A stretch of 64,000 bases of DNA, from the NCBI RefSeq assembly GCF_014524545.1, contig NZ_CP053557.1:1513501-1577500 (forward strand), given 5' to 3'. Under the pieces are notes generated by a model. That model ran no database searches. It saw only the letters and a program-made list of their open reading frames with translations, and had not been told where the DNA came from. The DNA is from Exiguobacterium sp. Helios (GTDB lineage Bacteria > Bacillota > Bacilli > Exiguobacteriales > Exiguobacteriaceae). This document shows, in pieces, positions 49,838 to 60,432 of the stretch. The position numbers and the translations under genes were made by a program. Every line of letters begins with the position of its first letter. Position 1 is the stretch's first letter.

Positions 49838-50962
49838 TTAACCTAATTTGGATTCGAGACGATTGAAGGGTGCTGTCGAATTCCGAATGATAAGCTCAGG
49901 TTCATAGATGTGAGAGGGTGGAGCCTCCTGTTTTTCGACTGCAGCGATAATCCATTCTGCTGCTGCGCGGCCTAATTCTTGCTTAGGATGAAGGACTGAC
50001 GTGAGCTTTACTTCTGTCGCGACCGCAAGAATCGAGTCATCATATCCGACGAGCGAGATATCTTGTGGCACTGATAAATGTAACTTTCGTAACTGATCCA
50101 ATACGCTTAATGCAAGTTGATCATTGTAGCAAACAACAGCACTCGGTCTTTCTTCCGCATTCTCAAAAAAATATCCAATCGAGTCATAGAAACTCGGAAC
50201 CATGTCTTCTGTTGTATAGGTAACGATCAGCTCTGGTTCTAAAGGAAGACCGTATTCACGAAATGCTCGGATGAAACCACTCATTCGATGGACACCCTGT
50301 AAATCATCTGTTTTGAATAGACCTAGGATTCGTTCATGTCCGAGTTTAATCAAATGTTCCGCCGCTAAAAATCCACCTTTTTCGTCATCCATTATGAGGT
50401 GAGCAGGTACCAATTGTGAATAGAACTGGTTGATCATGAGGTAAGGTATATGTTGCTGTTCTAGTTCCAAATAATACTTAATATTTGGATTATAGTTACT
50501 ACTCTTCGTTGGTTCGACAATCAAACCGTCGATTTGACGATCAATCATCATTTCAAGGCATTGACGTTCTCTTTCTACATCATTATCTGTACACGATAAG
50601 GTTAACGTATAACCTTTAGAGGCTAAGTGTGATTCTATCCCACGGATGATGGAGGGAAAAATATAATCTGACATATAGGTCGTGATGACGCCGATGTTTT
50701 TTCCATTACTTATTCGTTCAATGGTTTCCGGAATGGGATTCGGTAACACATGGGAACAATAAGTTCCTGAACCTTGTTCGCGATAAAGATAGCCTTCATT
50801 GACAAGCTCACCGACAGCTTGTCGAATCGTATGTCGACTTACTCCGAAAGAGTGGACCAGTTCACTTTCCGGAGGAATTTTTTCGCCTGGTTTTACTGTT
50901 CCATCATTTATCCAATTAAGAATATGATCTTTGACCATACTGTACTTTGTACGTTGTGCCAT
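49838..50962 (-). CDS. araR: Arabinose repressor (GntR-type DNA-binding, LacI-type effector domain)
   Basis: A 374-residue chimera regulator. The N-terminal GntR winged helix (about 1-70) has VKDHILNWINDGTVKPGEK and FGVSRHTIRQAVGELVNEG, closely like Bacillus AraR. The LacI-type periplasmic-binding domain follows (NIGVITTYMSDYIFPSI to the C-terminus) and would bind L-arabinose. ATG 50962 is used; the frame continues to 51016 but without similarity. It lies divergent to araN, with an AraR-type palindrome next to its own -35 element, so it is autoregulated and controls araNPQ and araBDA. Confidence 0.94.
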   Translation of the reverse strand: MAQRTKYSMVKDHILNWINDGTVKPGEKIPPESELVHSFGVSRHTIRQAVGELVNEGYLYREQGSGTYCSHVLPNPIPETIERISNGKNIGVITTYMSDYIFPSIIRGIESHLASKGYTLTLSCTDNDVERERQCLEMMIDRQIDGLIVEPTKSSNYNPNIKYYLELEQQHIPYLMINQFYSQLVPAHLIMDDEKGGFLAAEHLIKLGHERILGLFKTDDLQGVHRMSGFIRAFREYGLPLEPELIVTYTTEDMVPSFYDSIGYFFENAEERPSAVVCYNDQLALSVLDQLRKLHLSVPQDISLVGYDDSILAVATEVKLTSVLHPKQELGRAAAEWIIAAVEKQEAPPSHIYEPELIIRNSTAPFNRLESKLG

Positions 50963-51059
50963 GAGGCGTCCCTGCTTTCTTTCTTGTACCGGTATCAACT
51001 CATCCGTACAAGACATGATATTAACTTCATAGTAGCAAATAATTGTATGGTTTGCTACG

Positions 51060-51089
51060 AATATAAAGAAATAAACCAGATTTGTTGAA
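51060..51089 (-). promoter_or_regulatory. Probable araR promoter
   Basis: On the minus strand TTCAAC (51089-51084), 18 bases, TATATT (51065-51060). The AraR box at 51091-51106 abuts the -35. Confidence 0.5.
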
Positions 51090-51090
51090 T

Positions 51091-51106
51091 ATATGTACGT
51101 ACAAAA
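51091..51106. promoter_or_regulatory. AraR operator, between araR and araN (distal)
   Basis: ATATGTACGTACAAAA matches the Bacillus AraR box ATTTGTACGTACAAAT apart from the flanks. It lies upstream of the araN -35 element and beside the araR promoter. Confidence 0.8.
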
Positions 51107-51130
51107 AAGGAAAAAATGACAAAAATCAAA

Positions 51131-51183
51131 TTGACATGTTCAAATCCATGTAATAGACTCAAGTTGTGTAGAAAACGCTTTCA
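51131..51183 (+). promoter_or_regulatory. araN promoter with cre
   Basis: A perfect TTGACA (51131-51136) lies 17 bases before TAGACT (51154-51159). AGAAAACGCTTTCA (51170-51183) matches the CcpA consensus at 13 of 14 positions just past the predicted start, indicating catabolite repression. Confidence 0.75.
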
Positions 51184-51265
51184 TTACCGTTATGAAAGCT
51201 TTTTAGTCGATTTAAGTATAATGTTGTGTGGGCTTCGTTATACATCTATTACTTTTTATTAATTA

Positions 51266-51281
51266 AATATGTACGTACATC
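51266..51281. promoter_or_regulatory. AraR operator in the araN leader
   Basis: AATATGTACGTACATC, core ATGTACGTACAT, is a perfect palindrome about 100 bases after the araN promoter. Its centre is about 176 bases from the upstream AraR box, suiting repression by DNA looping. Confidence 0.8.
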
Positions 51282-51326
51282 TTAGTTTTTTTGAATCCGA
51301 AAAATTAATCAATGGAGGAATTGACG

Positions 51327-52676
51327 ATGAATCGTAAATCAAAAAAGATGTTTGCGTTAACGATGACTGCCCTCATGACAACTTCTATCGCACTTGCTGG
51401 TTGTTCAGGAGACGGAAAGAGCGCCGATGGAAAAGTGGAACTGACATTCATGTTCCGTGGAAATCCTGAAGAATTAAAAGCCTATAAAGCGACAGTTAAG
51501 CGATTTGAAGAAGCACATAAAGATGTCAAAGTAACGATGGTTCAGACGGCCCCCGATCAATATGATACAAAATTAAAATCTGCTATTGCGGGACGCAAAG
51601 TACCTGACGTCTTCTTCTATAATCCAGCGCAAGTCAAAGCGTATGTGAACTCGGGTGTGCTATTAGATATTACAAAAGACGTCGAAGGTTCAAAAGACAT
51701 CAAATTAGAAGACATCTGGCAAAAAGGTGTTGATAAGTATCGTTATGATGGAAAAGCCCTTGGTAAAGGTGCGATTTACGGGCTACCGAAGGACTTAGGA
51801 CCTTTTGCACTTGGTTATAACAAGACGATGTTTGAGAAAGAGAATGTTCCACTTCCGGATAAAGATAAACCCTATACATGGGATGAATTTGTGAAAGTAG
51901 CTAAAAAATTGACGAAAGATACGAATGGCGACGGAAAGATGGATCAGTATGGTACTGGTTTTAACGCGAACTGGGCACTACAACCGTTCGTTTGGAGCAA
52001 CGGTGCAGATTGGATCAATGAAGAGGGAACAAAGGTGACGATCGACGACCCGAAATTTATCGAAGCCTTGCAATTCTTCGTCGACCAACAAGTGAAACAT
52101 AAAATTACGCCTTCTATCGGTGAGACGCAAACACTGGATACGTATCAACGTTGGATGAAGGGGCAACTCGCGTTCTTCCCAGTCGGGCCGTGGGATATGG
52201 CAGCGTTCAAAGATCAATTGAAATTTGAGTATGATCTACTTCCTTGGCCAGCGGGATCAACGGGTAAGCCATCTGGTTGGGTCGGATCGCTCGGTATCGG
52301 TGTCGGATCTACGACGAAACACCAAAAAGAAGCGGCTGAATTAGCCATGTACTTATCGGCTGATCAGGAAGGACAACAGGAATTAGTCGATGCACAAGTC
52401 CAGTTGCCAAATAGCATGGAGATTGCAAAAGACTGGGTGGAGGACACATCCATCCAACCAAAGAACAAAGAAGAGTTCTTAGACTTGATCAATGATTACG
52501 GTCGTGGTTTCCCAGCCGAGAAAACGTACACAGCAGAATGGTACGACGAGTTCTTTAAAAACATCCAACCTGTCCTTGATGGTAAAACATCAGTCGAAGA
52601 CTATGTAAAGAAAGAGCAACCAAAAATGCAGAAGTTGCTGGATGCTGCCATCGCACAAGAGAAACAGGCGAACTGA
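51327..52676 (+). CDS. araN: Arabinose-oligosaccharide-binding lipoprotein
   Basis: A 449-residue extracellular solute-binding protein, family 1. The signal peptide ends in IALAGCSG, with lipid-modified Cys26. The mature part has the usual order: [56 protein letters not shown] and a [16 protein letters not shown] turn. It captures arabinose oligomers for AraPQ. ATG 51327 follows GGAGG; an ATG at 51312 overlaps that site. It heads the araNPQ transport unit and is divergent from araR. Confidence 0.93.
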   Translation: MNRKSKKMFALTMTALMTTSIALAGCSGDGKSADGKVELTFMFRGNPEELKAYKATVKRFEEAHKDVKVTMVQTAPDQYDTKLKSAIAGRKVPDVFFYNPAQVKAYVNSGVLLDITKDVEGSKDIKLEDIWQKGVDKYRYDGKALGKGAIYGLPKDLGPFALGYNKTMFEKENVPLPDKDKPYTWDEFVKVAKKLTKDTNGDGKMDQYGTGFNANWALQPFVWSNGADWINEEGTKVTIDDPKFIEALQFFVDQQVKHKITPSIGETQTLDTYQRWMKGQLAFFPVGPWDMAAFKDQLKFEYDLLPWPAGSTGKPSGWVGSLGIGVGSTTKHQKEAAELAMYLSADQEGQQELVDAQVQLPNSMEIAKDWVEDTSIQPKNKEEFLDLINDYGRGFPAEKTYTAEWYDEFFKNIQPVLDGKTSVEDYVKKEQPKMQKLLDAAIAQEKQAN

Positions 52677-52689
52677 TCAAAGGTTTTAG

Positions 52690-52721
52690 AAAGGGTGGTG
52701 TTTATCACCACCTGACCCTTT
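52690..52721 (+). terminator. Intercistronic hairpin between araN and araP
   Basis: AAAGGGT-GGTG pairs with CACC-(ACCTG)-ACCCTTT. There is no long U-tract, so it more likely protects the araN mRNA end or causes partial termination, making binding protein exceed permease. Confidence 0.55.
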
Positions 52722-52744
52722 GACGTGGAAAGGATGGAAGAACG

Positions 52745-53641
52745 ATGAAAACAAAAACGATTTCTAAGTTATATCGAACCGAGCAACGTTATGCCTACTT
52801 GTTTGTTGCAGCGCCAGTCATTGGATTCTTTCTTTTCGCATTATTGCCATTGATGTACTCCTTCTATGGCGCATTCACCAATTGGAATGGACTTGGACAA
52901 ATGAAATTCATTGGTCTAGAGAACTTCATTAATTTGTTCCAAGATGAGTATTTCTATAAGTCGATGTATAACACGCTCTTCATGATGCTTGGTATTCCAA
53001 TCGGGATCGTACTCGCTCTCATGCTCGCTTTAGCACTGAATCGCGGAATTTTTGGCACGAATACCTTCCGAGTCATTTACTACATCCCCGTCATTTCCTC
53101 TATTGCTGCTGTTTCGATTTTATGGCAGTGGGCGTATAACGGAGATTACGGTCTAGTAAATCAGTTCTTAGATCTGATTGGTATTGACGGTCCGAATTGG
53201 CTACAAAATACAAATACGGTCAAACCAGCATTGATTGTCATGGCCATCTGGAAAGGGTTAGGGTATACGATGCTCCTTTATTTGGCGGCATTGCAAAGTG
53301 TACCTAAATCCTACTATGAAGCAGCGAAATTAGATGGTGCGAATGCGTGGCACTGTTTTTGGTACATCACTCTCCCGATGGTCAAGCCTGTGACATTCTT
53401 CATTATCGTGACAAACATTATCGGTGGTGCTCAAATCTTTACGGAAATTAACGTCATGACGCCAACGGGTGGACCGGAGTATTCTTCTGCTTCTGCTGTC
53501 TTTTATATTTGGCAAAAGTCGTTCGGGAACTTCCAGTTGGGATATGCTTCGGCGATGGCACTTGTGCTAGGTCTCTTTATCTTCATCATCACGCTACTTC
53601 AATTCCGGATGAACGAAAAATCATCATTCGACATCGATTAA
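52745..53641 (+). CDS. araP: Arabinose-oligosaccharide ABC permease
   Basis: A 298-residue MalF-like inner membrane subunit with six helices. The first helix is YLFVAAPVIGFFLFALLPLMYSF and the cytoplasmic EAA loop is YYEAAKLDGANAWHCFWYITLPM. It forms the channel with AraQ; the ATPase is not in the window and, as in Bacillus (MsmX), is probably a shared protein encoded elsewhere. ATG 52745 follows AAAGGATGG. The araQ gene begins 30 bases after its stop. Confidence 0.93.
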   Translation: MKTKTISKLYRTEQRYAYLFVAAPVIGFFLFALLPLMYSFYGAFTNWNGLGQMKFIGLENFINLFQDEYFYKSMYNTLFMMLGIPIGIVLALMLALALNRGIFGTNTFRVIYYIPVISSIAAVSILWQWAYNGDYGLVNQFLDLIGIDGPNWLQNTNTVKPALIVMAIWKGLGYTMLLYLAALQSVPKSYYEAAKLDGANAWHCFWYITLPMVKPVTFFIIVTNIIGGAQIFTEINVMTPTGGPEYSSASAVFYIWQKSFGNFQLGYASAMALVLGLFIFIITLLQFRMNEKSSFDID

Positions 53642-53671
53642 GCAACTAGCACCTTGGAAAGGAGAATAACC

Positions 53672-54556
53672 ATGCAGTTAGCTCTTACGCGTAAAAAAGA
53701 AAACGTGGAGAAGATGTCAGTAAAGAAAAAGGATCGGATTACGGATGTCTTTGTCTTTGTCTTCTTAACGATGGGAGCGGTCGTCATGATCGCACCGTTA
53801 CTTTGGATGGTATCGACATCCTTGAAGTCGAAAGAAGAGGTATTTTCGCTTCCACCGGTATGGATTCCGACTGACATATCGTTTAATAAGTATTTTGAGA
53901 TTTGGAATATGGGTCCACTCTTATCAGGGATATCAAACAGTTTAATTGTTGCGTTGTCTGTCACGATCGTAGGAACATTTACTTCAAGCTTAGCAGCGTT
54001 CGCTTTTGCTAAATTGAATTTTAGAGGGAAAAATAAAATCTTTCTACTTTTGTTCGCCTCAGTCATGATTCCATACCCGGTCCTGATGATTCCACAGTTT
54101 ATGATGTTCTCGAATATTGGATGGGTCGATACATTACTGCCGCTGATTGTACCTGGATTGTTTGGAAACATCTTCATGATTTTCTTCTTGCGTCAATTCT
54201 TGAACAGCATTCCGAACTCAATTATCGAAGCAGCTAAAATCGATGGTTGTTCGTATTTCCAAATCTTCTATAAAATCATCTTTCCACTGATCAAGCCCGC
54301 TGTAGCGGCACAATTGATTCTTTGGTTTATGGCCATTTGGAATGATTATCTAGGTCCAATTCTATATCTGAATTCACCTGAGAAACAAACGCTTCAACTG
54401 GTTATTGCAAATTTCAATGCATCTTATGCAATTCAAAGTGATTATCCATTAATCATGGCTGCATCCGTTGTGGCATTACTCCCGATGTTAATCGTCTTCA
54501 TGATATTTCAAAAACAGATCATCGAGTCGATTGCCATTTCTGGTGTGAAGGGCTGA
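53672..54556 (+). CDS. araQ: Arabinose-oligosaccharide ABC permease
   Basis: A 294-residue MalG-like subunit with six helices; the EAA loop reads IIEAAKIDGCSYFQIFYKIIFPL. It pairs with AraP. ATG 53672 follows AAAGGAGAATAACC; a TTG at 53654 in frame precedes that site and is rejected. The N-terminal tail is highly basic (RKKENVEKMSVKKKDR), as expected for a cytoplasmic end. A hairpin then a GH43 gene follow. Confidence 0.93.
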   Translation: MQLALTRKKENVEKMSVKKKDRITDVFVFVFLTMGAVVMIAPLLWMVSTSLKSKEEVFSLPPVWIPTDISFNKYFEIWNMGPLLSGISNSLIVALSVTIVGTFTSSLAAFAFAKLNFRGKNKIFLLLFASVMIPYPVLMIPQFMMFSNIGWVDTLLPLIVPGLFGNIFMIFFLRQFLNSIPNSIIEAAKIDGCSYFQIFYKIIFPLIKPAVAAQLILWFMAIWNDYLGPILYLNSPEKQTLQLVIANFNASYAIQSDYPLIMAASVVALLPMLIVFMIFQKQIIESIAISGVKG

Positions 54557-54572
54557 GGTGTATAGAGAGAAG

Positions 54573-54605
54573 AACACCCGTCTTGATTAAAGGCGGGTGC
54601 TTTTG
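54573..54605 (+). terminator. Partial terminator between araQ and the GH43 gene
   Basis: CACCCGTC pairs with GGCGGGTG across TTGATTAAA and is followed by CTTTTG. The short U-tract and the close downstream gene suggest attenuated read-through. Confidence 0.65.
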
Positions 54606-54624
54606 ATTGAAGGAGGAAACATGT

Positions 54625-56025
54625 ATGAGAAAAATCATGATAGGAATAACAATGTTAATCCTTGTGATTGGCAGTTTTTTGTTTTGGTGGTCTACGAGTG
54701 CATCTATCAAAGATTTGGCACTACCAAAAGCACCTTTTGAAAAACAGATTTCAGATGTACGACCTGAAATACTCCATCAAGAGAACAAATGGACGACCAA
54801 CTTTACGCATGATGGTGCCATTCTAAAGGAAGCGGATACCTATTACGTCTTTTCAACAGATTATATGGTAGGAAGTCCACCAAAACCTGGGATTCAAATA
54901 CGAAAATCAAAAGACCTTATTCATTGGCAATTCGCGGGTCGTGTATTTGATCAAGTAACAGAAGAAGCCTTTGATTGGACAGGTGGAAACACATTCTGGG
55001 CTCCAGCCATTACGAAAATAGCAGGGAAGTTTTACTTGTACTATTCTGTCTCCAAAGTCGGGAGTCGTACTTCTTATATTGGATTAGCGACCGCTGCGCA
55101 CATTGATGGACCATGGGAAGATAAAGGAGTCGTCGTAGCATCGAAAGACGGAGATGGAAAGACGGTGAACGCCATTGATCCACACGTTCTTCAAGATGAG
55201 CACGGTAAGTGGTGGATGACGTACGGTTCGTACTTTGGTGGTATTTTCTTGACGGAGATTGATCCGAAGGACGGTAAGCTCATGAAGGAATCCTACGAAG
55301 GTATGTTGCTCGCCAAAAGAAAAGATATGACGATGGGAATCGAAGGGCCGGAAATTCTCTACAATGCTAAAACAGGTTATTACTATTTGATGGTTTCATA
55401 TGGATGGTTAGAAGATACATATAACGTTCGAATCGGCCGTTCGAAATCGATAAAGGGTCCTTATGTGGACTCCCGTGGGCGTGATTTACGTGATACATCA
55501 GATGAATCGTTTGATACTGGCGTGAAGATTATAGGTGGTTATCAATTTAGAGGAGATGATGGATACGTCGGCACAGGCCACGCTGCATTCTTAAAGGATG
55601 GGAAAGATACGTTCATCATTCACCAAGCGCGGCCTAATGAAGATATTTACTGGTCCCAATTGCAAGTTCGAAAAGTGTACTGGACAAAAGACGGTTGGCC
55701 CGTCGTCTCACCTGAACGCTATGCGGGAGAATCTGAAATTAAAATTAAAGACGCGCATATGGTCGGTGAATGGGACATCCTTACATTTCCCCGCTTTGAT
55801 GATGGACAACAGAAATCGGAAAAAGTGACGTTGAAAAAGAATGGAAAGTTACTAAATGAAAAGGGATCATGGCGTCTGAAAAACCATATGCTTACACTTC
55901 GTGTAGGGCAAGAAACGTATGATATGCAAATGGGTGCAGCATGGGATTGGGAGAACTGGAAGTCGACGATAATTATGACCGGTATGAGTAAGGATGGAAC
56001 TACTATTTGGGCAAAACGCTTATGA
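54625..56025 (+). CDS. Membrane-anchored endo-1,5-alpha-L-arabinanase (GH43)
   Basis: A 466-residue exported hydrolase of family GH43, closest in layout to B. subtilis Abn2. A single N-terminal hydrophobic helix (IMIGITMLILVIGSFLFWW) without a clear cleavage site suggests anchoring. The five-bladed propeller carries the catalytic trio: Asp63 in THDGAIL, Asp185 in NAIDPHVL and Glu240 in GIEGPEIL. A C-terminal beta domain (about 365-466) is the small extra domain of this subgroup. It would cut arabinan outside the cell into oligomers for AraNPQ. ATG 54625 follows AAGGAGG. Confidence 0.88.
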   Translation: MRKIMIGITMLILVIGSFLFWWSTSASIKDLALPKAPFEKQISDVRPEILHQENKWTTNFTHDGAILKEADTYYVFSTDYMVGSPPKPGIQIRKSKDLIHWQFAGRVFDQVTEEAFDWTGGNTFWAPAITKIAGKFYLYYSVSKVGSRTSYIGLATAAHIDGPWEDKGVVVASKDGDGKTVNAIDPHVLQDEHGKWWMTYGSYFGGIFLTEIDPKDGKLMKESYEGMLLAKRKDMTMGIEGPEILYNAKTGYYYLMVSYGWLEDTYNVRIGRSKSIKGPYVDSRGRDLRDTSDESFDTGVKIIGGYQFRGDDGYVGTGHAAFLKDGKDTFIIHQARPNEDIYWSQLQVRKVYWTKDGWPVVSPERYAGESEIKIKDAHMVGEWDILTFPRFDDGQQKSEKVTLKKNGKLLNEKGSWRLKNHMLTLRVGQETYDMQMGAAWDWENWKSTIIMTGMSKDGTTIWAKRL

Positions 56026-56244
56026 AAAATAAGAATGCAATGCTGAATAAGAGAAGCATATATTGAAACGAATACCTGATGTAAGAAGGGTCAACTAATC
56101 AAATGCGGATTCAAAAGCAACCTATCTTACTGTGTGCTTTGGTTTGAATTCTAATCTAGTCTCTGAATAATTAGACAAAAACAAATGGTGTTCATCATTA
56201 AATTAGTCATCTGAATGAACTAAAACTATTGAACGCAATTCAAC

Positions 56245-56258
56245 ATGTACGTACCAAT
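56245..56258. promoter_or_regulatory. AraR operator upstream of araB (distal)
   Basis: ATGTACGTACCAAT is an AraR box with one flank mismatch. Its centre is about 138 bases from the proximal box at 56383-56396. Confidence 0.72.
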
Positions 56259-56361
56259 AGTGATAAAATAGACATGAAAGAGTCTTGAAACAACCTTAAA
56301 AGTCTTTTTGAACAAAAAAATAGCCTTATTTACGAAAAAATAGTTGATTAATTGGAAATAA

Positions 56362-56396
56362 TTGATACAATCATAGTGTAAGTTATACGTACAAAT
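56362..56396 (+). promoter_or_regulatory. Probable araB promoter with overlapping AraR operator
   Basis: TTGATA (56362-56367), 16 bases, TATACG (56384-56389). The AraR box TTATACGTACAAAT (56383-56396) covers the -10, so bound AraR would exclude RNA polymerase. Confidence 0.65.
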
Positions 56397-56486
56397 TTTA
56401 GTTTTTATTTTATTTTTCTACACATTTCTATCAATTGTCCGGATGAAAAAAAGGAGTGCCCACACACTTTATTTTTTATTCCGAAA

Positions 56487-56500
56487 TGTAAGCGTATTCT
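56487..56500. promoter_or_regulatory. Weak cre in the araB leader
   Basis: TGTAAGCGTATTCT fits the CcpA consensus at 12 of 14 positions, 22 bases before the araB start codon. Confidence 0.4.
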
Positions 56501-56521
56501 TTTTGGAAGTAGGGTGATGAA

Positions 56522-58213
56522 ATGTCTAAGTATACAATTGGAATTGACTATGGGACACAATCAGGTAGAGCGGTCTTGATCGACGTAGAAACAGGTTGCG
56601 AAGTAGCGACTGCTGTCAAAACGTATACACATGGTGTCATGGATAAATTTTTACCAGATGGAAAAACGCGTTTGGAACATGATTGGGCACTCCAGCATCC
56701 GCGAGATTACCTTGAAGTGTTAGAAGTCACCATACCATCCGTTGTAAAAAAAGCAGGTGTCCTGGCGGATCAAGTGATTGGTCTTGGTATTGATTTTACG
56801 GCATGTACGATTTTACCGATTGATAAAGACTTGAATCCGTTATGTTTCCGTGATGAACATCAACAAAACCCACATAGCTATGTAAAGTTGTGGAAGCATC
56901 ATGCAGCCCAAGATGAAGCAGATGCTTTGAACCGGATTGCTAGTGAACGTGGAGAAAGCTTCTTGCAACGTTACGGTGGGAAAATTTCATCAGAGTGGAT
57001 GATACCGAAAGTCTGGCAAATCTTAAATGAGGCACCGACTATTTATGCGGAAGCACATGAAATTTTAGAAGCGACAGACTGGGTGGTCTCTCAGTTAACA
57101 GGAAAAGTTGTACGTAATAGTTGTACGGCTGGATATAAAGCAATGTGGCATAAACAAGAAGGCTATCCTTCAAAATCATTCTTTAAAGCGCTGGATCCCC
57201 GACTAGAGAACGTGGTGGAAGAGAAACTCTCCAACGACATCTCGCCTATCGGAGCAAAAGCAGGTGAACTAACGAAAGCTTTCGCCGCTCGGATTGGACT
57301 TCTTCCAGGAACAGCCGTTGCGGTAGGGAATGTAGATGCGCATGTAGCCGTACCAGCCGTTGGGATTACCGAACCGGGTAAATTGTTGATGGTGATGGGC
57401 ACATCCACCTGTCATATCTTGCTTGGTGAAGACGAACAAGTCGTACCGGGTATGTGTGGAATCGTAGAAGATGGCGTTCTACCCGGATTAATGGGCTATG
57501 AGGCGGGTCAGTCCTGTGTCGGAGATCATTTTGAATGGTTCACTGAAAATTGTGTGCCAAGCAACTATATAGAAGAAGCAGCTCTAAAAGGAATGAGTAT
57601 CCATCAACTCCTGACGGACAAGGCGGCAGCACAGCGTGTCGGAGAGAACGGTCTGATTGCTCTAGATTGGTGGAATGGGAACCGCTCTACGCTTGTCGAT
57701 ACGAATCTGACAGGAATACTGCTTGGAGCCACCTTGCTCACAAAAACGGAGGATATGTATCGAGCGCTGATTGAAGCAACTGCCTATGGAACACGAACCA
57801 TCGTCGAAGCGTTTCGGACAAGTGGCGTTCCGGTACACGAAGTCTATGCAGCAGGTGGAATCGCAGAGAAGAACACACTGATGATGCAAATTTACGCGGA
57901 CGTATTGAATATGGAAATCAAAATTTCAGCCTCTTCTCAAACGCCAGCGTTAGGATCTGCAATGTTCGGTGCCGTCGCAGCAGGAGCAGAGCGAGGAGGA
58001 TATGCCACGATCACAGAAGCAGCGACGAAAATGGGACGCGTGAAGGACAAGACCTATGTTCCGATTCCAGAAAATGTCGAGGTGTACGATGCCTTATTCG
58101 CTGAGTATACGAAACTGTATGATTATTTCGGTCGTGGAGAGAACGATGTGATGAAGCGTTTGAAAAAAATTAAAGCTGAAGCGTCACGTCAGAAGGGGGA
58201 ACCCGTATGGTAA
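56522..58213 (+). CDS. araB: Ribulokinase
   Basis: A 563-residue FGGY-family kinase that phosphorylates L-ribulose to L-ribulose-5-phosphate. The first ATPase lobe begins [31 protein letters not shown] and the second-lobe [12 protein letters not shown] and [11 protein letters not shown] are conserved AraB blocks. Length is that of the family. ATG 56522 follows AGGGTGATGA. It starts the araBDA unit behind a regulatory region of about 500 bases. Its last seven bases overlap the araD start, so the two are translationally coupled. Confidence 0.96.
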   Translation: MSKYTIGIDYGTQSGRAVLIDVETGCEVATAVKTYTHGVMDKFLPDGKTRLEHDWALQHPRDYLEVLEVTIPSVVKKAGVLADQVIGLGIDFTACTILPIDKDLNPLCFRDEHQQNPHSYVKLWKHHAAQDEADALNRIASERGESFLQRYGGKISSEWMIPKVWQILNEAPTIYAEAHEILEATDWVVSQLTGKVVRNSCTAGYKAMWHKQEGYPSKSFFKALDPRLENVVEEKLSNDISPIGAKAGELTKAFAARIGLLPGTAVAVGNVDAHVAVPAVGITEPGKLLMVMGTSTCHILLGEDEQVVPGMCGIVEDGVLPGLMGYEAGQSCVGDHFEWFTENCVPSNYIEEAALKGMSIHQLLTDKAAAQRVGENGLIALDWWNGNRSTLVDTNLTGILLGATLLTKTEDMYRALIEATAYGTRTIVEAFRTSGVPVHEVYAAGGIAEKNTLMMQIYADVLNMEIKISASSQTPALGSAMFGAVAAGAERGGYATITEAATKMGRVKDKTYVPIPENVEVYDALFAEYTKLYDYFGRGENDVMKRLKKIKAEASRQKGEPVW

Positions 58214-58905
58214 GTCGTCAATTGAAAGAAGAAGTACTAAAAGCCAATCTAGCTTTACCTCAACATGATTTGGTTACGTTCACGTGGGGCAACGTCAGTG
58301 GAATCGATCGCAATACAGGTTTGGTTGTCATCAAACCGAGCGGGGTGCCCTATGAGCAATTGACGATAGAAGATTTAGTCGTCGTTGATTTAGAAGGAAA
58401 TATTGTAGAAGGTGAACTGCGTCCATCCTCAGATACACCGACTCATCTTGCATTGTATCGTGCTCTTCCAGAGATTGGGGGCATTGTTCACACGCACTCA
58501 CCGTGGGCGACGAGCTGGGCCCAAGCAAAACGATCGATTCCTGCTTTTGGGACGACGCATGCTGATTACTTCTATGGAGAAATTCCTTGTACGCGGGAGT
58601 TATCAGATGAAGAAATCGAGGCAGCTTATGAGTTAGAGACGGGACATGTCATTATTGAAACATTGAGCGAACTCCACTTAGAAGCCGTTGCTGTACCTGG
58701 TGTGCTTGTCGCCAATCATGCTCCCTTCTGTTGGGGAAAGGATGCGGATGAAGCAGTGCATAATGCCGTCGTACTTGAAGAAGTAGCAAAGATGGGAATC
58801 CATGCCTTGAACTTGAATCCGAATTTGACACCAATCAAACAAAGCATATTAGACAAACACTATCTGCGGAAGCATGGAGCGAACGCATATTACGGTCAGA
58901 AATAA
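58207..58905 (+). CDS. araD: L-ribulose-5-phosphate 4-epimerase
   Basis: A 232-residue class II aldolase-fold enzyme that converts L-ribulose-5-phosphate to D-xylulose-5-phosphate for the pentose phosphate pathway. Visible blocks are [22 protein letters not shown], the metal-binding [14 protein letters not shown] and [18 protein letters not shown], with the third histidine in [13 protein letters not shown] 58207 follows AAGGGGG inside araB and overlaps its stop. araA follows after 33 bases. Confidence 0.96.
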   Translation: MVSRQLKEEVLKANLALPQHDLVTFTWGNVSGIDRNTGLVVIKPSGVPYEQLTIEDLVVVDLEGNIVEGELRPSSDTPTHLALYRALPEIGGIVHTHSPWATSWAQAKRSIPAFGTTHADYFYGEIPCTRELSDEEIEAAYELETGHVIIETLSELHLEAVAVPGVLVANHAPFCWGKDADEAVHNAVVLEEVAKMGIHALNLNPNLTPIKQSILDKHYLRKHGANAYYGQK

Positions 58906-58938
58906 TACCTGCTCATAGCTAGATTAGGGGGACTTTAG

Positions 58939-60426
58939 ATGTTGACAGCAAATACGCATGAATTTTGGTTTATAACAGGAAGCCAGATGCTTTATGGAAA
59001 GGATGTTCTGCGCCAAGTCGAAACGCATTCAAAAGAAATGGTTTCAGGGTTAGACGGAGCCGACGTCTTTCGTGATCGGATTGTCTTTAAAGGAGTCGTC
59101 AAAAATGCCGAGGAAATTCGGCAGATGATGCTCCAAGCCAATGCAGATGATACGTGTGCTGGTGTCATTACATGGATGCATACCTTCTCTCCATCCAAAA
59201 TGTGGATCAGTGGGATGCGCGTTCTACAAAAACCATTGCTTCATTTTGGTACACAATTCAACCGTGACATTCCATGGGATGCCATCGATATGGATTTCAT
59301 GAACCTCAATCAGTCGGCACACGGGGATCGAGAACATGGCTTCATCACAAGCCGGATGAATGTGAAACGCAAAGTGCTAGTCGGGCATTGGGAAGATACA
59401 GGTACTCGCCAAAAGATGGCGTCTTGGATGAGTGTCGCCCATGCTTTAGCGGAAAGTAAAGTCTTGAAGGTAGCGCGTTTTGGTGACAACATGCGTAATG
59501 TTGCCGTGACGGAAGGCGATAAAGTTGAGGCACAGATTCGGCTTGGCTGGACGGTTGACGGTTATGGCGTTGGGGATCTCGTCACATACATGGATGCAGT
59601 GACGGAGACAGCGTTGGATGAGCTGATGGAAGAATATCAAACACGATATGAATTGACGAATAAAGGAATGAAAGAAGAAGCATTCCTCGCCTCAGTTCGC
59701 TACCAAGGACGCATCGAACTCGGGATGAAAGCTTTCTTGGAAGCGGGAGAATACACAGCTTTCACTACAACTTTCGAAGATTTACATGGAATCAAGCAAT
59801 TACCCGGTCTAGCTGTTCAACGTTTAATGGAACAAGGCTACGGATTTGCGGGAGAAGGGGACTGGAAGACAGCGGCTTTAGTGCGTCTTATGAAGATCAT
59901 GGCCAGCAACGAGCGCACCTCCTTCATGGAAGATTATACGTACCACTTTGAGCCTGGAAACGAGATGGTCCTCGGTGCACATATGCTCGAGATCTGTCCG
60001 ACGATTGCTGTAGACAAGCCACGAATCGAGGTACATCCGCTCGGCATCGGAGATCGGGAGGCACCGGCGCGAATGGTATTCGAAGGACAGAACGGTAAGG
60101 CACTTAATGCCAGTCTGATTGATCTAGGACATCGCTTCCGCCTTCTAGTCAACACGGTGGAAGGAATCCAACCTGATGAAGAAATGTCGAACTTACCAGT
60201 TGCACGTGTTCTTTGGAAAACACAACCGTCGATGGCTCAGGCCGTTGAAAACTGGATTCAAGCTGGAGGCGCTCATCATACTTGTTACTCTTATGAAGTC
60301 ACAACAGACCAACTGCGCGACTTTGCGGAACTTCTCAATGTCGAAATTGCTGTCATCGACGAACAAACGGAGACAGTCAGGTTCAATAATGAATTACGCT
60401 GGAACGAGCTGTATTATCGACCATAA
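58939..60426 (+). CDS. araA: L-arabinose isomerase
   Basis: A 495-residue manganese-dependent isomerase converting L-arabinose to L-ribulose. It begins [14 protein letters not shown], the family hallmark; THSPSKMW-like [12 protein letters not shown] and [26 protein letters not shown] with a catalytic glutamate are present, as is FMEDYTYHF and [12 protein letters not shown] 58939 follows TAGGGGG. Order B-D-A differs from the A-B-D order of B. subtilis. A hairpin follows the stop. Confidence 0.96.
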   Translation: MLTANTHEFWFITGSQMLYGKDVLRQVETHSKEMVSGLDGADVFRDRIVFKGVVKNAEEIRQMMLQANADDTCAGVITWMHTFSPSKMWISGMRVLQKPLLHFGTQFNRDIPWDAIDMDFMNLNQSAHGDREHGFITSRMNVKRKVLVGHWEDTGTRQKMASWMSVAHALAESKVLKVARFGDNMRNVAVTEGDKVEAQIRLGWTVDGYGVGDLVTYMDAVTETALDELMEEYQTRYELTNKGMKEEAFLASVRYQGRIELGMKAFLEAGEYTAFTTTFEDLHGIKQLPGLAVQRLMEQGYGFAGEGDWKTAALVRLMKIMASNERTSFMEDYTYHFEPGNEMVLGAHMLEICPTIAVDKPRIEVHPLGIGDREAPARMVFEGQNGKALNASLIDLGHRFRLLVNTVEGIQPDEEMSNLPVARVLWKTQPSMAQAVENWIQAGGAHHTCYSYEVTTDQLRDFAELLNVEIAVIDEQTETVRFNNELRWNELYYRP

Positions 60427-60432
60427 TCTATC

